Shown here: one piece after another, positions 18,052 to 26,476 of the stretch
Position numbering within the stretch: position 1 is the stretch's first letter
Layout of the letters: every line of letters starts with the position of its first letter
Assembly (NCBI RefSeq): GCF_004342845.1
Contig: NZ_SLXB01000025.1
Span: 1 to 61,451, forward strand
DNA: 61,451 bases
DNA from: Prevotella heparinolytica
GTDB taxonomy: Bacteria; Bacteroidota; Bacteroidia; Bacteroidales; Bacteroidaceae
Direction of reading: 5' to 3'
Notes under the pieces: model-generated
Seen by the model: the letters and a program-made list of their open reading frames with translations, nothing else
What the model was told of the DNA's origin: nothing
Database searches by the model: none
Made by a program: the position numbers and the translations under genes

Positions 18052-18978
18052 CTACTTGGGAAGATTAGCCGCAAGGAACTTCCGCATCTTTTCGACCGGC
18101 ATTCCGCGTCGGCGGGCATAGTCTTCCAGTTGGTCTTCTCCTATTTTTCCTACGGCGAAATAGCGGGAAGCGGGATGCGCCATCATCAGGCCGCAAACAG
18201 AGGCATGGGGGTGCATGGCCCCGTTCTCGGTCAGGGTGATGCCGATTTGCTTCATGTCGAGCAGTGCGTCCAGCAGGAAGTTGACGGACTGGTCGGGCAG
18301 TGAAGGATAGCCCACGGCGGGACGAATGCCTTGATACTCCTCCTTCAGCAGTTGGGGAATGGAAAAAGATTCATCGGGAGCATATCCCCATGCTTCTTTG
18401 CGCACATATTCGTGCAGCTTCTCCGTGCCTGCTTCGGCAAGCCGGTCCGACAGTGTCTGTATAAGGAGATGCTTGTAGGGGTCGTCCTTGTAGAATTTTT
18501 CGGTATCCGAACTGATGGAGGAGGCAAAAAGTCCTATGACGTCGGGGATGCCGGAAGATAAGGGACGAATAAAATCGCTCAGGCAGAGAAACGGACTGCC
18601 GTCGGGGTGTGGTGTTTGCTGGCGAAGCAGGGGGAAGCGTGTTTCGTCTATCAGCAGGTCGTCACCGTCGGCATTGGCACGGCAGAGCCTGAAGATGCAT
18701 CGGATGGTTATCTTTTCGTCTAATTGGTCGAGCACTCTGTTTGCTTCCTTGAACAACTGCATGGCTTCGGCGGCTTTGGCACGTTCTTCTTCAGGAAAAG
18801 AGGCCAGCCACATGGCGCGGCAGGAATCGCAACCATGAATGTCGGCAATGGCTGCAAAGCGTGGCTGAAACCCCCATGCGTGAAAGAAGTAAATCCAGTT
18901 GATGTAGGGGGCTGTCTCGTGTACACGATAGGAGAGTATGCCGTGAGACAGCGCGGGTACTGTTTGGTTCATTTGCAA
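18052..18978 (-). CDS. Stand-alone methionine synthase (MetH) reactivation domain protein
   Basis: A 308-aa protein that corresponds to the C-terminal AdoMet-binding reactivation domain of cobalamin-dependent methionine synthase and nothing else. Diagnostic blocks are GIRPAVGYPSLPDQ and HPHASVCGLMMAHPASRYF with VGKIGEDQLEDYA; in E. coli MetH the equivalent RPAxGYP residues bind AdoMet. It should help reductively remethylate cob(II)alamin on a MetH that lacks this domain. The stop lies 9 bp after nothing on this strand; pyrC ends 9 bp upstream of its start, so it is the last gene of the glycosyltransferase-pyrC transcript. Confidence 0.85.
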   Translation of the reverse strand: MQMNQTVPALSHGILSYRVHETAPYINWIYFFHAWGFQPRFAAIADIHGCDSCRAMWLASFPEEERAKAAEAMQLFKEANRVLDQLDEKITIRCIFRLCRANADGDDLLIDETRFPLLRQQTPHPDGSPFLCLSDFIRPLSSGIPDVIGLFASSISSDTEKFYKDDPYKHLLIQTLSDRLAEAGTEKLHEYVRKEAWGYAPDESFSIPQLLKEEYQGIRPAVGYPSLPDQSVNFLLDALLDMKQIGITLTENGAMHPHASVCGLMMAHPASRYFAVGKIGEDQLEDYARRRGMPVEKMRKFLAANLPK

Positions 18979-18987
18979 TCTTTGTCT

Positions 18988-20331
18988 TTAGTTGAATCTT
19001 AACTCCTTGCCACGGTAGGACTCGTCCACGGTGCCGTCACTGTAAATAAGGTGTCCGTTGGCAAAGGTCTTTTCCACTTTCCAATTGAAGGTATGGCCCT
19101 CCATCGGACTCCAACCGCATTTGCTCAGAATCTTGTCGGTTGTTACCTTCCACGGCGCATCGGGGCGTACCAGCACAAGGTCGGCCCGATAGCCTTCGCG
19201 GATGTAGCCGCGCTCGTTGATGCGGTAAATTTCGGCGGGGGCATGGCACATTTTCTCTACGATGGTTTCGAGTGTGAATATGCCTTCGTCTGCCAGTTCG
19301 AGCATGCTGACGAGAGAATACTGTATCATGGGCATGCCCGATGCTGCTTTCAGCGCGCCTCCTTCTTTATCTGCAAGCAGGTGCGGGGCATGGTCGGTGG
19401 CAATGACGTCTATCAGGCCGGAGTTGACGGCCGCACGCAGTGCATCGCGGTCGTTTTTCCTCTTGATGGCGGGGTTGCACTTGATGCGGGTGCCCAACGT
19501 GCGATAGTCGCTGAGAGAATAAAAGAGATGGGCGATGCACGCTTCGGCCGTGATATGCTTTTCTGCCAACGGGATGCTCTTGAATAGCCGGAGTTCCTTG
19601 GCTGTGGAAACATGCAATATGTGCAGCCGTGCATCGGCTTGTTCGGCCAGTTTCACAGCCAGACCGGAAGAAGCGTAGCATGCCGCTGTGGAGCGGATGT
19701 TGGGGTGTTTGCCGATGGGTACGTCATTCTCTTTGGCATACATGGCCTTGTATTTGGCTGTGTTCTCTTTGATGATGGCCGGGTCTTCGCAGTGTGCAGC
19801 AATCAGCATGTCCGTTCCGTTGAAGATGTTTTGCAGGCTGTTTATTTTGTCCACCAGCATGTTCCCGGTGCTGGAACCCATGAAGAGTTTGATGCCGCAA
19901 ACGCGATGCTTGTCCAGCTTGTGGAAGTCCTTATAGTTGCTGTTTGTGGCACCGAAATAGCAGGAATGGTTTACGATGCATTTCTCGTTCAGCAGATCGA
20001 GCTTGGCATTCAGCGCGTCGAGGGTGACGGTCGGCGGATTGGTATTGGGCATATCCATGATGGAGGTGACGCCTCCCGCAGCAGCCGCACGGCTTTCGGT
20101 CAGGATGTCCGCTTTGTGGGTCAGTCCCGGGTCGCGGAAGTGTACATGGTCGTCGATGATACCGGGCAGCAGGAAGCATCCTGTGGCATCTATCGTTTCG
20201 TCACAAGGGGCGGAAAGCGGTTTCCCGTGGGTCAGTACCTCTGCTATGCGTCCGTTCTCTATGACCACGGAACCTCTGACTGATTGTCCTTCGTTGACGA
20301 TGGTGGCGTTATGTATCAGTGTTCTTTTCAT
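18988..20331 (-). CDS. pyrC: Dihydroorotase
   Basis: Zinc amidohydrolase that closes carbamoyl-aspartate to dihydroorotate in pyrimidine synthesis. It is 447 aa from the preferred start, with metal motifs DDHVHFRDPG near the N-terminus and the later TDHAPH block, as in class I enzymes. An in-frame upstream ATG at 20397 adds a low-complexity stretch inside the preceding gene. The start at 20331 instead gives a 4-bp ATGA overlap with the glycosyltransferase stop, a sign of translational coupling. Confidence 0.93.
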   Translation of the reverse strand: MKRTLIHNATIVNEGQSVRGSVVIENGRIAEVLTHGKPLSAPCDETIDATGCFLLPGIIDDHVHFRDPGLTHKADILTESRAAAAGGVTSIMDMPNTNPPTVTLDALNAKLDLLNEKCIVNHSCYFGATNSNYKDFHKLDKHRVCGIKLFMGSSTGNMLVDKINSLQNIFNGTDMLIAAHCEDPAIIKENTAKYKAMYAKENDVPIGKHPNIRSTAACYASSGLAVKLAEQADARLHILHVSTAKELRLFKSIPLAEKHITAEACIAHLFYSLSDYRTLGTRIKCNPAIKRKNDRDALRAAVNSGLIDVIATDHAPHLLADKEGGALKAASGMPMIQYSLVSMLELADEGIFTLETIVEKMCHAPAEIYRINERGYIREGYRADLVLVRPDAPWKVTTDKILSKCGWSPMEGHTFNWKVEKTFANGHLIYSDGTVDESYRGKELRFN

Positions 20332-21101
20332 ATTCTCTCTTTCTCCTTTCCTCTTTCCGTTTTTCCCGTGGGATACTTGTGGAAGAAACTGTTCCACTTC
20401 AGGCGGATGACACCGAAGATGGCTTCGCCGAAGATGCTGCTGTTCATTTTGGATGTACCCAGCTCACGGTTAATGAAGATGACGGGCACTTCTTTTATCT
20501 TAAAACCGCATTTGTAGGCGGTGAACTTCATCTCTATCTGGAAGGCATACCCCTTGAAGCGGATGCTGTCTAAGTCGATGGTCTTGAGTACGTGGCTGCG
20601 ATAGCACACAAAGCCGGCGGTAGTGTCGTGTATGGGCAGGGCCGTGATGAGGCGCACGTACTTGGAGGCGAAGTAGGACATCAGCACACGTCCCATGGGC
20701 CAGTTCACCACATTGACTCCGCTGACGTAGCGCGAACCGATGGCCACATCGGCTTCTTCTTCGGAGCAAGCCCGATAGAGACGAGGAAGATCTTGGGGAT
20801 TGTGGCTGAAGTCGGCATCCATTTCGAACACATATTCATAGTTGCGCTGCAACGCCCATTTGAAGCCGGCTATATAGGCTGTGCCCAATCCCAGTTTCCC
20901 TTTGCGTTCTACCATGAAGAGGCGTTCGGGGAATTCTTGCTGCAACGACCTGACGATGGCGGCCGTTCCGTCAGGCGAACCGTCTTCGATGACAAGGATG
21001 TGAAAACCATGTTCCAGTGCAAAAACGGCGCGGATGATGTTCTCTATGTTCTCCCGTTCGTTGTAGGTGGGGATGATAACAATGCTGTCTGATGTTTGCA
21101 T
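20328..21101 (-). CDS. Polyprenol-phosphate glycosyltransferase (GT2, DPM1-like)
   Basis: Family 2 glycosyltransferase of 257 aa resembling dolichol-phosphate mannose synthase. It has the nucleotide-binding IIPTYNERENIENI, the metal-binding DADFSH and a GSRYVSG block. No transmembrane helices follow, so it is a soluble or peripheral enzyme. It would transfer a sugar from GDP- or UDP-sugar to a lipid carrier at the inner membrane for cell-surface glycosylation. The start at 21101 removes 19 implausible residues of the longer frame. It is the first gene of a unit with pyrC and the MetH-activation protein. Confidence 0.82.
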   Translation of the reverse strand: MQTSDSIVIIPTYNERENIENIIRAVFALEHGFHILVIEDGSPDGTAAIVRSLQQEFPERLFMVERKGKLGLGTAYIAGFKWALQRNYEYVFEMDADFSHNPQDLPRLYRACSEEEADVAIGSRYVSGVNVVNWPMGRVLMSYFASKYVRLITALPIHDTTAGFVCYRSHVLKTIDLDSIRFKGYAFQIEMKFTAYKCGFKIKEVPVIFINRELGTSKMNSSIFGEAIFGVIRLKWNSFFHKYPTGKTERGKEKERI

Positions 21102-21258
21102 ACTAAAAACTGTGTGTGGGGGTTGTAACCGAGAACAAATGTAATGCTTTTTTGTCATTTGCAGGTAATTCTAAGGATTATTTATGTAATTTTGCGGCGG
21201 ATTTGTCCCGGCGGACTTGCTCTGCGGAGGTGTGCCGCTTGTAGAAAAATAAAAGCCA

Positions 21259-24200
21259 ATGGCAATGACTATCACCGAACTGCAACATCTTTATGCAGCC
21301 CATCCCAATGTAGAGGGGATGAGCAGATTACTTGAAAACTCTTCTGTCCGACATCTGTATTGCGGAGGCTTGTGCGCTTCTGCGGCTTCGCTTTTCTCGT
21401 CCGTATTGGTAGAGCGGAGGATGGCTCCGTTTGTCTTTATTCTGGGCGATTTGGAAGAAGCGGGTTATTTCTATCACGACCTGACGCAGATACTGGGTGC
21501 GGGGCGAGTCTTGTTCTTTCCATCGTCTTTTCGCCGGGCCATCAAGTACGGACAGAGAGACGCGGCGAACGAGATACTGCGCACGGAAGTCCTGAGCCGG
21601 TTGCAGAAGAAGGAAGAGGGGCTTTGCGTGGTCACTTATCCGGATGCTTTGGCCGAGAAAGTGGTTTCGCGCAAGGAACTGGATGAGAAAACTTTGAAGC
21701 TGAACGCCGGCGAGCGGGTGGACATGGGCTTCATCACCGAGGTGCTGCGCAGCTATGGTTTCGAGTATGCGGACTATGTCTACGAACCCGGACAATATGC
21801 CGTGCGAGGCAGCATCATCGATGTCTTTTCTTTTTCTTCAGAATATCCTTTCCGTATCGACTTCTTCGGAGACGAGGTGGAAAGCATCCGCACCTTCGAG
21901 GTGGAAACGCAGCTCTCTAAGGAAAGAAAACAGAGCATTGTGATAGTGCCCGACCTGAGCCGTAGTCTGGAGCATGGCAGTAGCAACGGCATGGTGTCGT
22001 TTCTCGATTTTCTCCCGGCCGATACCGTGTTGGCCATGCGCGATTTCCTTTGGTTGCGCGAGCGCATACAGGCCGTATATGACGAGGCGCTTACTCCGCA
22101 AGCCATCTTTGCCCGCGAGGCGGAAGAAGACGGGACGGTCGCGCCGGAAGGCTGTTTGATAGAGGGAGGCGAATTTACGTTGCGTGCGCTCGATTTCCGC
22201 CGGATGGAGTTCGGAAGCAAGCCCACCGGTACGCCTGATGCCGTGCTGACTTTCGATACCTCCGCGCAGCCCATCTTTCATAAGAACTTCGACTTGGCGG
22301 CCGATTCGTTCAAGGAGTATCTGAAAAACGGCTATACCTTATATATATGTAGCGACAGCAGCAAGCAGACCGACCGCATCCGTGCCATCTTCGATGACCG
22401 GGGAGACAATATCGCCTTTACTGCTGTGGAGCGCACGCTGCACGAGGGGTTTGCCGACAACGTGCTGCGCCTCTGCGTTTTCACCGACCATCAGTTGTTC
22501 GACCGTTTTCATAAGTACAACCTGAAGAGCGATAAAGCACGGAGCGGCAAGGTGGCCCTTTCCTTGAAAGAACTGAACCAGTTTACTCCGGGCGATTATG
22601 TGGTGCATACCGACCACGGCGTGGGGCGTTTTGCCGGATTGGTGCGCATCCCCAACGGCGACACTACGCAAGAGGTGATAAAGCTGGTTTATCAGAACGA
22701 CGATGTGGTGTTCGTTTCCATTCATTCCCTGCATAAAGTCTCCAAGTACAAGGGCAAGGAGGGGGAATCGCCCCGCCTGAACAAGCTCGGAACCGGAGCT
22801 TGGGAGAAACTGAAGGACCGCACGAAGACAAAAATCAAAGACATTGCCCGCGACCTGATTAAGCTCTACTCGCAACGCCGCGAGGAGAAAGGCTTCTGCT
22901 ACAGCCCGGACAGCTTCCTGCAGAGGGAACTGGAAGCATCTTTCATATACGAAGACACGCCCGACCAAAGCAAGGCCACTGCCGATGTGAAGGCCGACAT
23001 GGAGAGCGGCCGCCCGATGGACCGCCTGGTGTGCGGCGACGTGGGGTTCGGAAAGACGGAGGTGGCTGTGCGCGCCGCTTTCAAGGCCGTGGCCGACAAC
23101 AAGCAGGTGGCGGTGCTGGTTCCCACCACCGTGTTGGCCTATCAGCATTTCCAAACCTTCAGGGAGCGGCTGAAAGGATTGCCTTGCCGGGTGGAATATT
23201 TGAGCCGTGCCCGTACGGCCGCTCAAACCAAGACCATCGTCAAGGGGCTGGCCGAGGGAGAGGTGAACATTCTTATCGGCACTCACCGCATTTTGGGCAA
23301 GGACGTCAGGTTCAAAGACCTCGGACTGCTGATTATCGACGAAGAGCAGAAGTTCGGCGTATCGGTCAAAGAGAAGCTGCGGCAACTGAAGGTCAACGTC
23401 GACACGCTGACCATGACCGCCACACCCATTCCCCGCACCTTGCAGTTCTCGCTGATGGGGGCACGAGACTTGAGCGTCATACAGACGCCGCCCCCCAACC
23501 GCTATCCCATTCAGACGGAAGTGCACACCTTCAACGAAGAGGTCATTGCCGATGCCGTCGGCTTCGAGATGAGCCGCAACGGGCAGGTGTTCTTTGTCAA
23601 CAACCGCATCTCCAACCTGCCGGAGCTGAAAGCGATGATAGAACGCCGCATTCCCGACTGCCGCGTCTGCATCGGGCACGGGCAGATGGAGCCGGCCGAA
23701 CTGGAGAAGATTATATTCGACTTTGTCAACTATGATTACGACGTGTTGCTGGCCACCACCATCATAGAGAGCGGCATCGACATCCCCAACGCCAACACCA
23801 TCATCATCAATCAGGCGCAGAACTTCGGCCTGAGCGATTTGCACCAGATGCGCGGACGGGTGGGGCGAAGCAACAAGAAGGCTTTCTGCTACCTGCTGGC
23901 GCCTCCTCTGTCGTCCCTGACGCCGGAGGCGAAGCGACGACTGCAGGCCATCGAGAACTTCTCCGATCTGGGCAGCGGCATCCACATCGCCATGCAGGAC
24001 CTCGACATCCGTGGTGCGGGCAACATGCTGGGGGCCGAGCAGAGCGGTTTCATTGCCGACTTGGGGTATGAGACTTACCAGAAGATTCTTTCGGAGGCCG
24101 TGCACGAGTTGAAGACCGATGAGTTTGCCGACCTCTATGCCGACGGGCCGGAAGCGGACGGAGCCGCCGCCATCAGTGGCGACCGCTTTGTGGACGAGTG

Positions 24201-24660
24201 TCAGGTGGAGAGCGACCTCGAACTGTTGTTGCCTGCCGACTACGTTACGGGCAGCAGCGAACGTATGCTGCTCTATCGCGAACTGGACGGGCTGACGCTC
24301 GATACGGAAGCGGAAGCCTTCCGCAGCCGTCTCGAAGACCGCTTCGGCCCTGTTCCTCCCGAAACGGAAGAACTCTTGCGCATCGTTTCGCTCCGCCGCC
24401 TTGCCGTACGTCTTGGCGTTGAGAAGGTGTTCCTGAAGGGGGGCAGGATGTCGATGTTCTTCGTATCCAATCCGGATAGCCCGTACTTCCAAAGCCAGGC
24501 ATTCGGCAAGATGATTGCCTATATGATGAAATATACCCGTCGCTGCGACTTGCGCGAGCAGAACAACAAGCGCAGCATGTCGGTGAAGGACGTGAGCAGC
24601 GTGGAAGAGGCAGTCTCGGTGCTTCAGGAGATTGTGGCAACGCCGGCCGAAGAGGAGTGA
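21259..24660 (+). CDS. mfd: Transcription-repair coupling factor
   Basis: Displaces RNA polymerase stalled at DNA lesions and recruits UvrA. It is 1133 aa, near the E. coli 1148. The N-terminal third is UvrB-like. The polymerase-interacting CarD-like domain includes FTPGDYVVHTDHGVGRF. The translocase has Walker A GDVGFGKTE and the DEEQ box (IIDEEQKFGV), then MRGRVGRS of motif VI, and a C-terminal TRCF domain. A TAATTTTG -7-like box lies at 21187-21194 without a well-spaced -33 box. A start at 21265 is equally possible. Confidence 0.97.
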   Translation: MAMTITELQHLYAAHPNVEGMSRLLENSSVRHLYCGGLCASAASLFSSVLVERRMAPFVFILGDLEEAGYFYHDLTQILGAGRVLFFPSSFRRAIKYGQRDAANEILRTEVLSRLQKKEEGLCVVTYPDALAEKVVSRKELDEKTLKLNAGERVDMGFITEVLRSYGFEYADYVYEPGQYAVRGSIIDVFSFSSEYPFRIDFFGDEVESIRTFEVETQLSKERKQSIVIVPDLSRSLEHGSSNGMVSFLDFLPADTVLAMRDFLWLRERIQAVYDEALTPQAIFAREAEEDGTVAPEGCLIEGGEFTLRALDFRRMEFGSKPTGTPDAVLTFDTSAQPIFHKNFDLAADSFKEYLKNGYTLYICSDSSKQTDRIRAIFDDRGDNIAFTAVERTLHEGFADNVLRLCVFTDHQLFDRFHKYNLKSDKARSGKVALSLKELNQFTPGDYVVHTDHGVGRFAGLVRIPNGDTTQEVIKLVYQNDDVVFVSIHSLHKVSKYKGKEGESPRLNKLGTGAWEKLKDRTKTKIKDIARDLIKLYSQRREEKGFCYSPDSFLQRELEASFIYEDTPDQSKATADVKADMESGRPMDRLVCGDVGFGKTEVAVRAAFKAVADNKQVAVLVPTTVLAYQHFQTFRERLKGLPCRVEYLSRARTAAQTKTIVKGLAEGEVNILIGTHRILGKDVRFKDLGLLIIDEEQKFGVSVKEKLRQLKVNVDTLTMTATPIPRTLQFSLMGARDLSVIQTPPPNRYPIQTEVHTFNEEVIADAVGFEMSRNGQVFFVNNRISNLPELKAMIERRIPDCRVCIGHGQMEPAELEKIIFDFVNYDYDVLLATTIIESGIDIPNANTIIINQAQNFGLSDLHQMRGRVGRSNKKAFCYLLAPPLSSLTPEAKRRLQAIENFSDLGSGIHIAMQDLDIRGAGNMLGAEQSGFIADLGYETYQKILSEAVHELKTDEFADLYADGPEADGAAAISGDRFVDECQVESDLELLLPADYVTGSSERMLLYRELDGLTLDTEAEAFRSRLEDRFGPVPPETEELLRIVSLRRLAVRLGVEKVFLKGGRMSMFFVSNPDSPYFQSQAFGKMIAYMMKYTRRCDLREQNNKRSMSVKDVSSVEEAVSVLQEIVATPAEEE

Positions 24661-24669
24661 GAGAGTGTC

Positions 24670-24746
24670 TCTTCGGGCACGGATGACACGGATTGGCTCT
24701 TCAGTGATTAAAGGCGAATGTAATCCGCTCAATCCGCACCCGAAGA
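24670..24746. repeat. Inverted repeat with GGCACGGAT core (copy 1)
   Basis: TCTTCGGGCACGGAT (24670-24684) pairs with ATCCGCACCCGAAGA (24732-24746). A second ACACGGATT (24686-24694) and AATGTAATCCG (24717-24727) continue the pairing inward. It lies between the convergent stops of mfd and the HU-like gene, where it can end both transcripts. The same core is found at 43601 and 58077. Confidence 0.75.
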
Positions 24747-24794
24747 CTAAAGCGGCCTTCGTGGAGGCACGGGCAAGAAGGGGAGTCCGGCTCC

Positions 24795-25421
24795 TTATTC
24801 ACGCCTTACGTACATCTTGTGCGACCCCCTACCTGTATAGCCGATGCCGCTGCCGGGCATGTCGGCCCAACGCTTCAACTCGCGGGCGGCGGCATCGCGC
24901 AGCAGTCCCGTCAATGCGCAATAATCGCCTACGGTCATCGTGGGGCGCAGGTTCAGGAAGTCTTGCGCCAGCTTCAGCCGCTGTTCGGGGGTGTATCGGC
25001 CGGACGAGCGGCGGAACTTCCGTGCCGAACGCTCCAGTGTGCAGTTCGAAGCCGTTTCGTCCACAAGTTCTTTGTCGGCACGGAAGTTAATGTCCTTCAC
25101 TCGGATGCTGGCCGCATTGCGCCTCGTGCCCTCCGCCTCGCCGCTTTCGCGCTCCACGCCCTCGCGCAGTCCGAGCGAGGGCGTGAAGATGCCCAGTCCG
25201 TCAATCTTCACCGAGTGCCCCTGCGCCATCTCCCAAGCCATGGTCTTCGTCAGCAGCCGTATCACGCCGATTATTTCGGCCGAGGCGAACGTAGTGGCGA
25301 AGCTCATGCTCTCTGCCAGCCGTTTCAGGTCAGTCTGCCCCTGTATCCTCATCCGTGGATAGAGCACCTTCTTCCCGTCCTCATTGGGAAGCGTCAGTTC
25401 TTGCATTTGATATTCTGCCAT
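24795..25421 (-). CDS. HU-like DNA-binding protein with extended C-terminus
   Basis: A 208-aa protein of the Bacteroidetes HU-related family. Residues 1 to about 130 carry the HU-like fold (MAEYQMQELTLPNEDGK..., VKIDGLGIFTPSL), and the basic C-terminal part (TPEQRLKLAQDFLNLRPTMTVGDYCALTGLL) looks like a winged-helix. It probably bends or packages DNA rather than acting at one site. Array F, the longest 22-bp-type repeat in the window, occupies its upstream region, which suggests autoregulation or repeat binding, though this is only inferred from position. Confidence 0.75.
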   Translation of the reverse strand: MAEYQMQELTLPNEDGKKVLYPRMRIQGQTDLKRLAESMSFATTFASAEIIGVIRLLTKTMAWEMAQGHSVKIDGLGIFTPSLGLREGVERESGEAEGTRRNAASIRVKDINFRADKELVDETASNCTLERSARKFRRSSGRYTPEQRLKLAQDFLNLRPTMTVGDYCALTGLLRDAAARELKRWADMPGSGIGYTGRGSHKMYVRRE

Positions 25422-25449
25422 GATTCCTATAGATAAAAAGTTATTCTGA

Positions 25450-25719
25450 TGCCTTATGAAAACTTGTCCTCGTCCTTATGAGAAGTTATCGACATACCGA
25501 CAAGAAGTTCATCTTACGCCTTGCGATGCATATCGCAGCACTTGCGTTGTATATCGCAGGCCGCAAGATAGAAAAAAATTCCCATACTCGCAAGCTTTTC
25601 TTCCCGATGTCGGAAACTTTTCTTCCCGATGTCGGTCTGCTTGTCCTGCGGATGTCGGCCTGCTTGTCCTGCGGATGTCTGTTTCGGTTTCCTGCGGATG
25701 TCGATTTTGGTCTTTTGCG
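25450..25719. repeat. Tandem array F, 21-23 bp period (about 12 degenerate units)
   Basis: The clearest units begin with GATGTC at 25606, 25628, 25651, 25674 and 25697, spaced 22, 23, 23 and 23 bp, with the filler TCTGCTTGTCCTGC repeated. The flank from 25450 continues the rhythm in diverged form, for example TTGCG at 25521 and 25542, each within a small dyad such as TGCGA-TGCAT-ATCGCA. The array fills the whole gap between the HU-like gene start and the barrel-protein stop, both on the minus strand. No intact gene is in it. Confidence 0.8.
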
Positions 25720-25737
25720 TGCCCCGGCCTGTGGCGC

Positions 25738-26388
25738 TCACTTGCCGAACTGAAGCCCGAAGCCGAGGTTGACGAACGTGATGTGGCTCTTGAACCAGCG
25801 ATGGTCTATGCCGTCGTCATGGTCCTTGTCGGGGTTGAAGAGGCGTGCTTCGGGGTTGGCGAACCAGTCGGCCGTCAGCACGTCGGCACGCAGCACGCCC
25901 GACACTTTCCGGCTGATGCGGAACTCCCAGCCGAGGGCGAACGATATGCCGCAATATCCCTTATGGTAGAGGTGGCCGTGGCGCCGGCCTTCGGCATAGG
26001 TGCGCTCCTGATAGTCCAGATAGCCGATGCCCAGCGAGAAGAAGGCCGCCTGATTGCCCCGGCTCCAGAGGTGGCGCAGCACGAGTTCGGGACGGGCGAA
26101 GTGCACGTGCATCTTGTCTTGCCCGGCTGCCGCGCGCAGGTAGTCGTATTGCACTCCCGCGGCAAGGTGGGGGCCGAAGTGGTAGCGTCCTTCCGCCGTC
26201 AGGCCGTAGCCCGGCCGGTTGCCGTTCTTGCTGAAGAAGTCGTTGCGGTTGCCGTCCACGGCAGGCAGTGCCAGGCCGCTGCCGATGCTGAGGCTGTATC
26301 TCTGCGGAAGGCATTCGGTGGCCTGTGCGTAGAGCTTTGCTCCGTTCGGCACGAGCAGACAGAATAACAGGATGATGAGTGGTTTCAT
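25738..26388 (-). CDS. Outer-membrane beta-barrel protein
   Basis: A 216-aa secreted protein: signal peptide ending near KLYAQA, then alternating amphipathic strands (GYGLTAEGRYHFGPHLAAGVQYDYLRA, AAFFSLGIGYLDYQER, CGISFALGWEFRIS) ending in LGFGLQFGK, the pattern of an eight-stranded outer-membrane barrel. No conserved catalytic motif is visible. Its base composition is more GC-rich than the flanks. Function unknown; monocistronic, with array F just downstream of its stop. Confidence 0.65.
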   Translation of the reverse strand: MKPLIILLFCLLVPNGAKLYAQATECLPQRYSLSIGSGLALPAVDGNRNDFFSKNGNRPGYGLTAEGRYHFGPHLAAGVQYDYLRAAAGQDKMHVHFARPELVLRHLWSRGNQAAFFSLGIGYLDYQERTYAEGRRHGHLYHKGYCGISFALGWEFRISRKVSGVLRADVLTADWFANPEARLFNPDKDHDDGIDHRWFKSHITFVNLGFGLQFGK

Positions 26389-26476
26389 GTTCGGCTTGGT
26401 ATTATCGGATGATTAAATGGATTAAGCATGTGCATGACTCCTGATTGCTTGTTTTATTCCCTGCCTGCGGAGGCTT

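Noticed and set aside
20332..20397. Extended start for dihydroorotase
   Set aside because: The ATG at 20331 overlaps the upstream stop as ATGA and begins the conserved domain; the extra residues are low complexity.
22339..24732. 797-codon open frame opposite mfd on the minus strand
   Set aside because: It is antisense to a complete mfd; its length reflects the GC-rich third codon positions of mfd, and the predicted protein has no recognisable domain.
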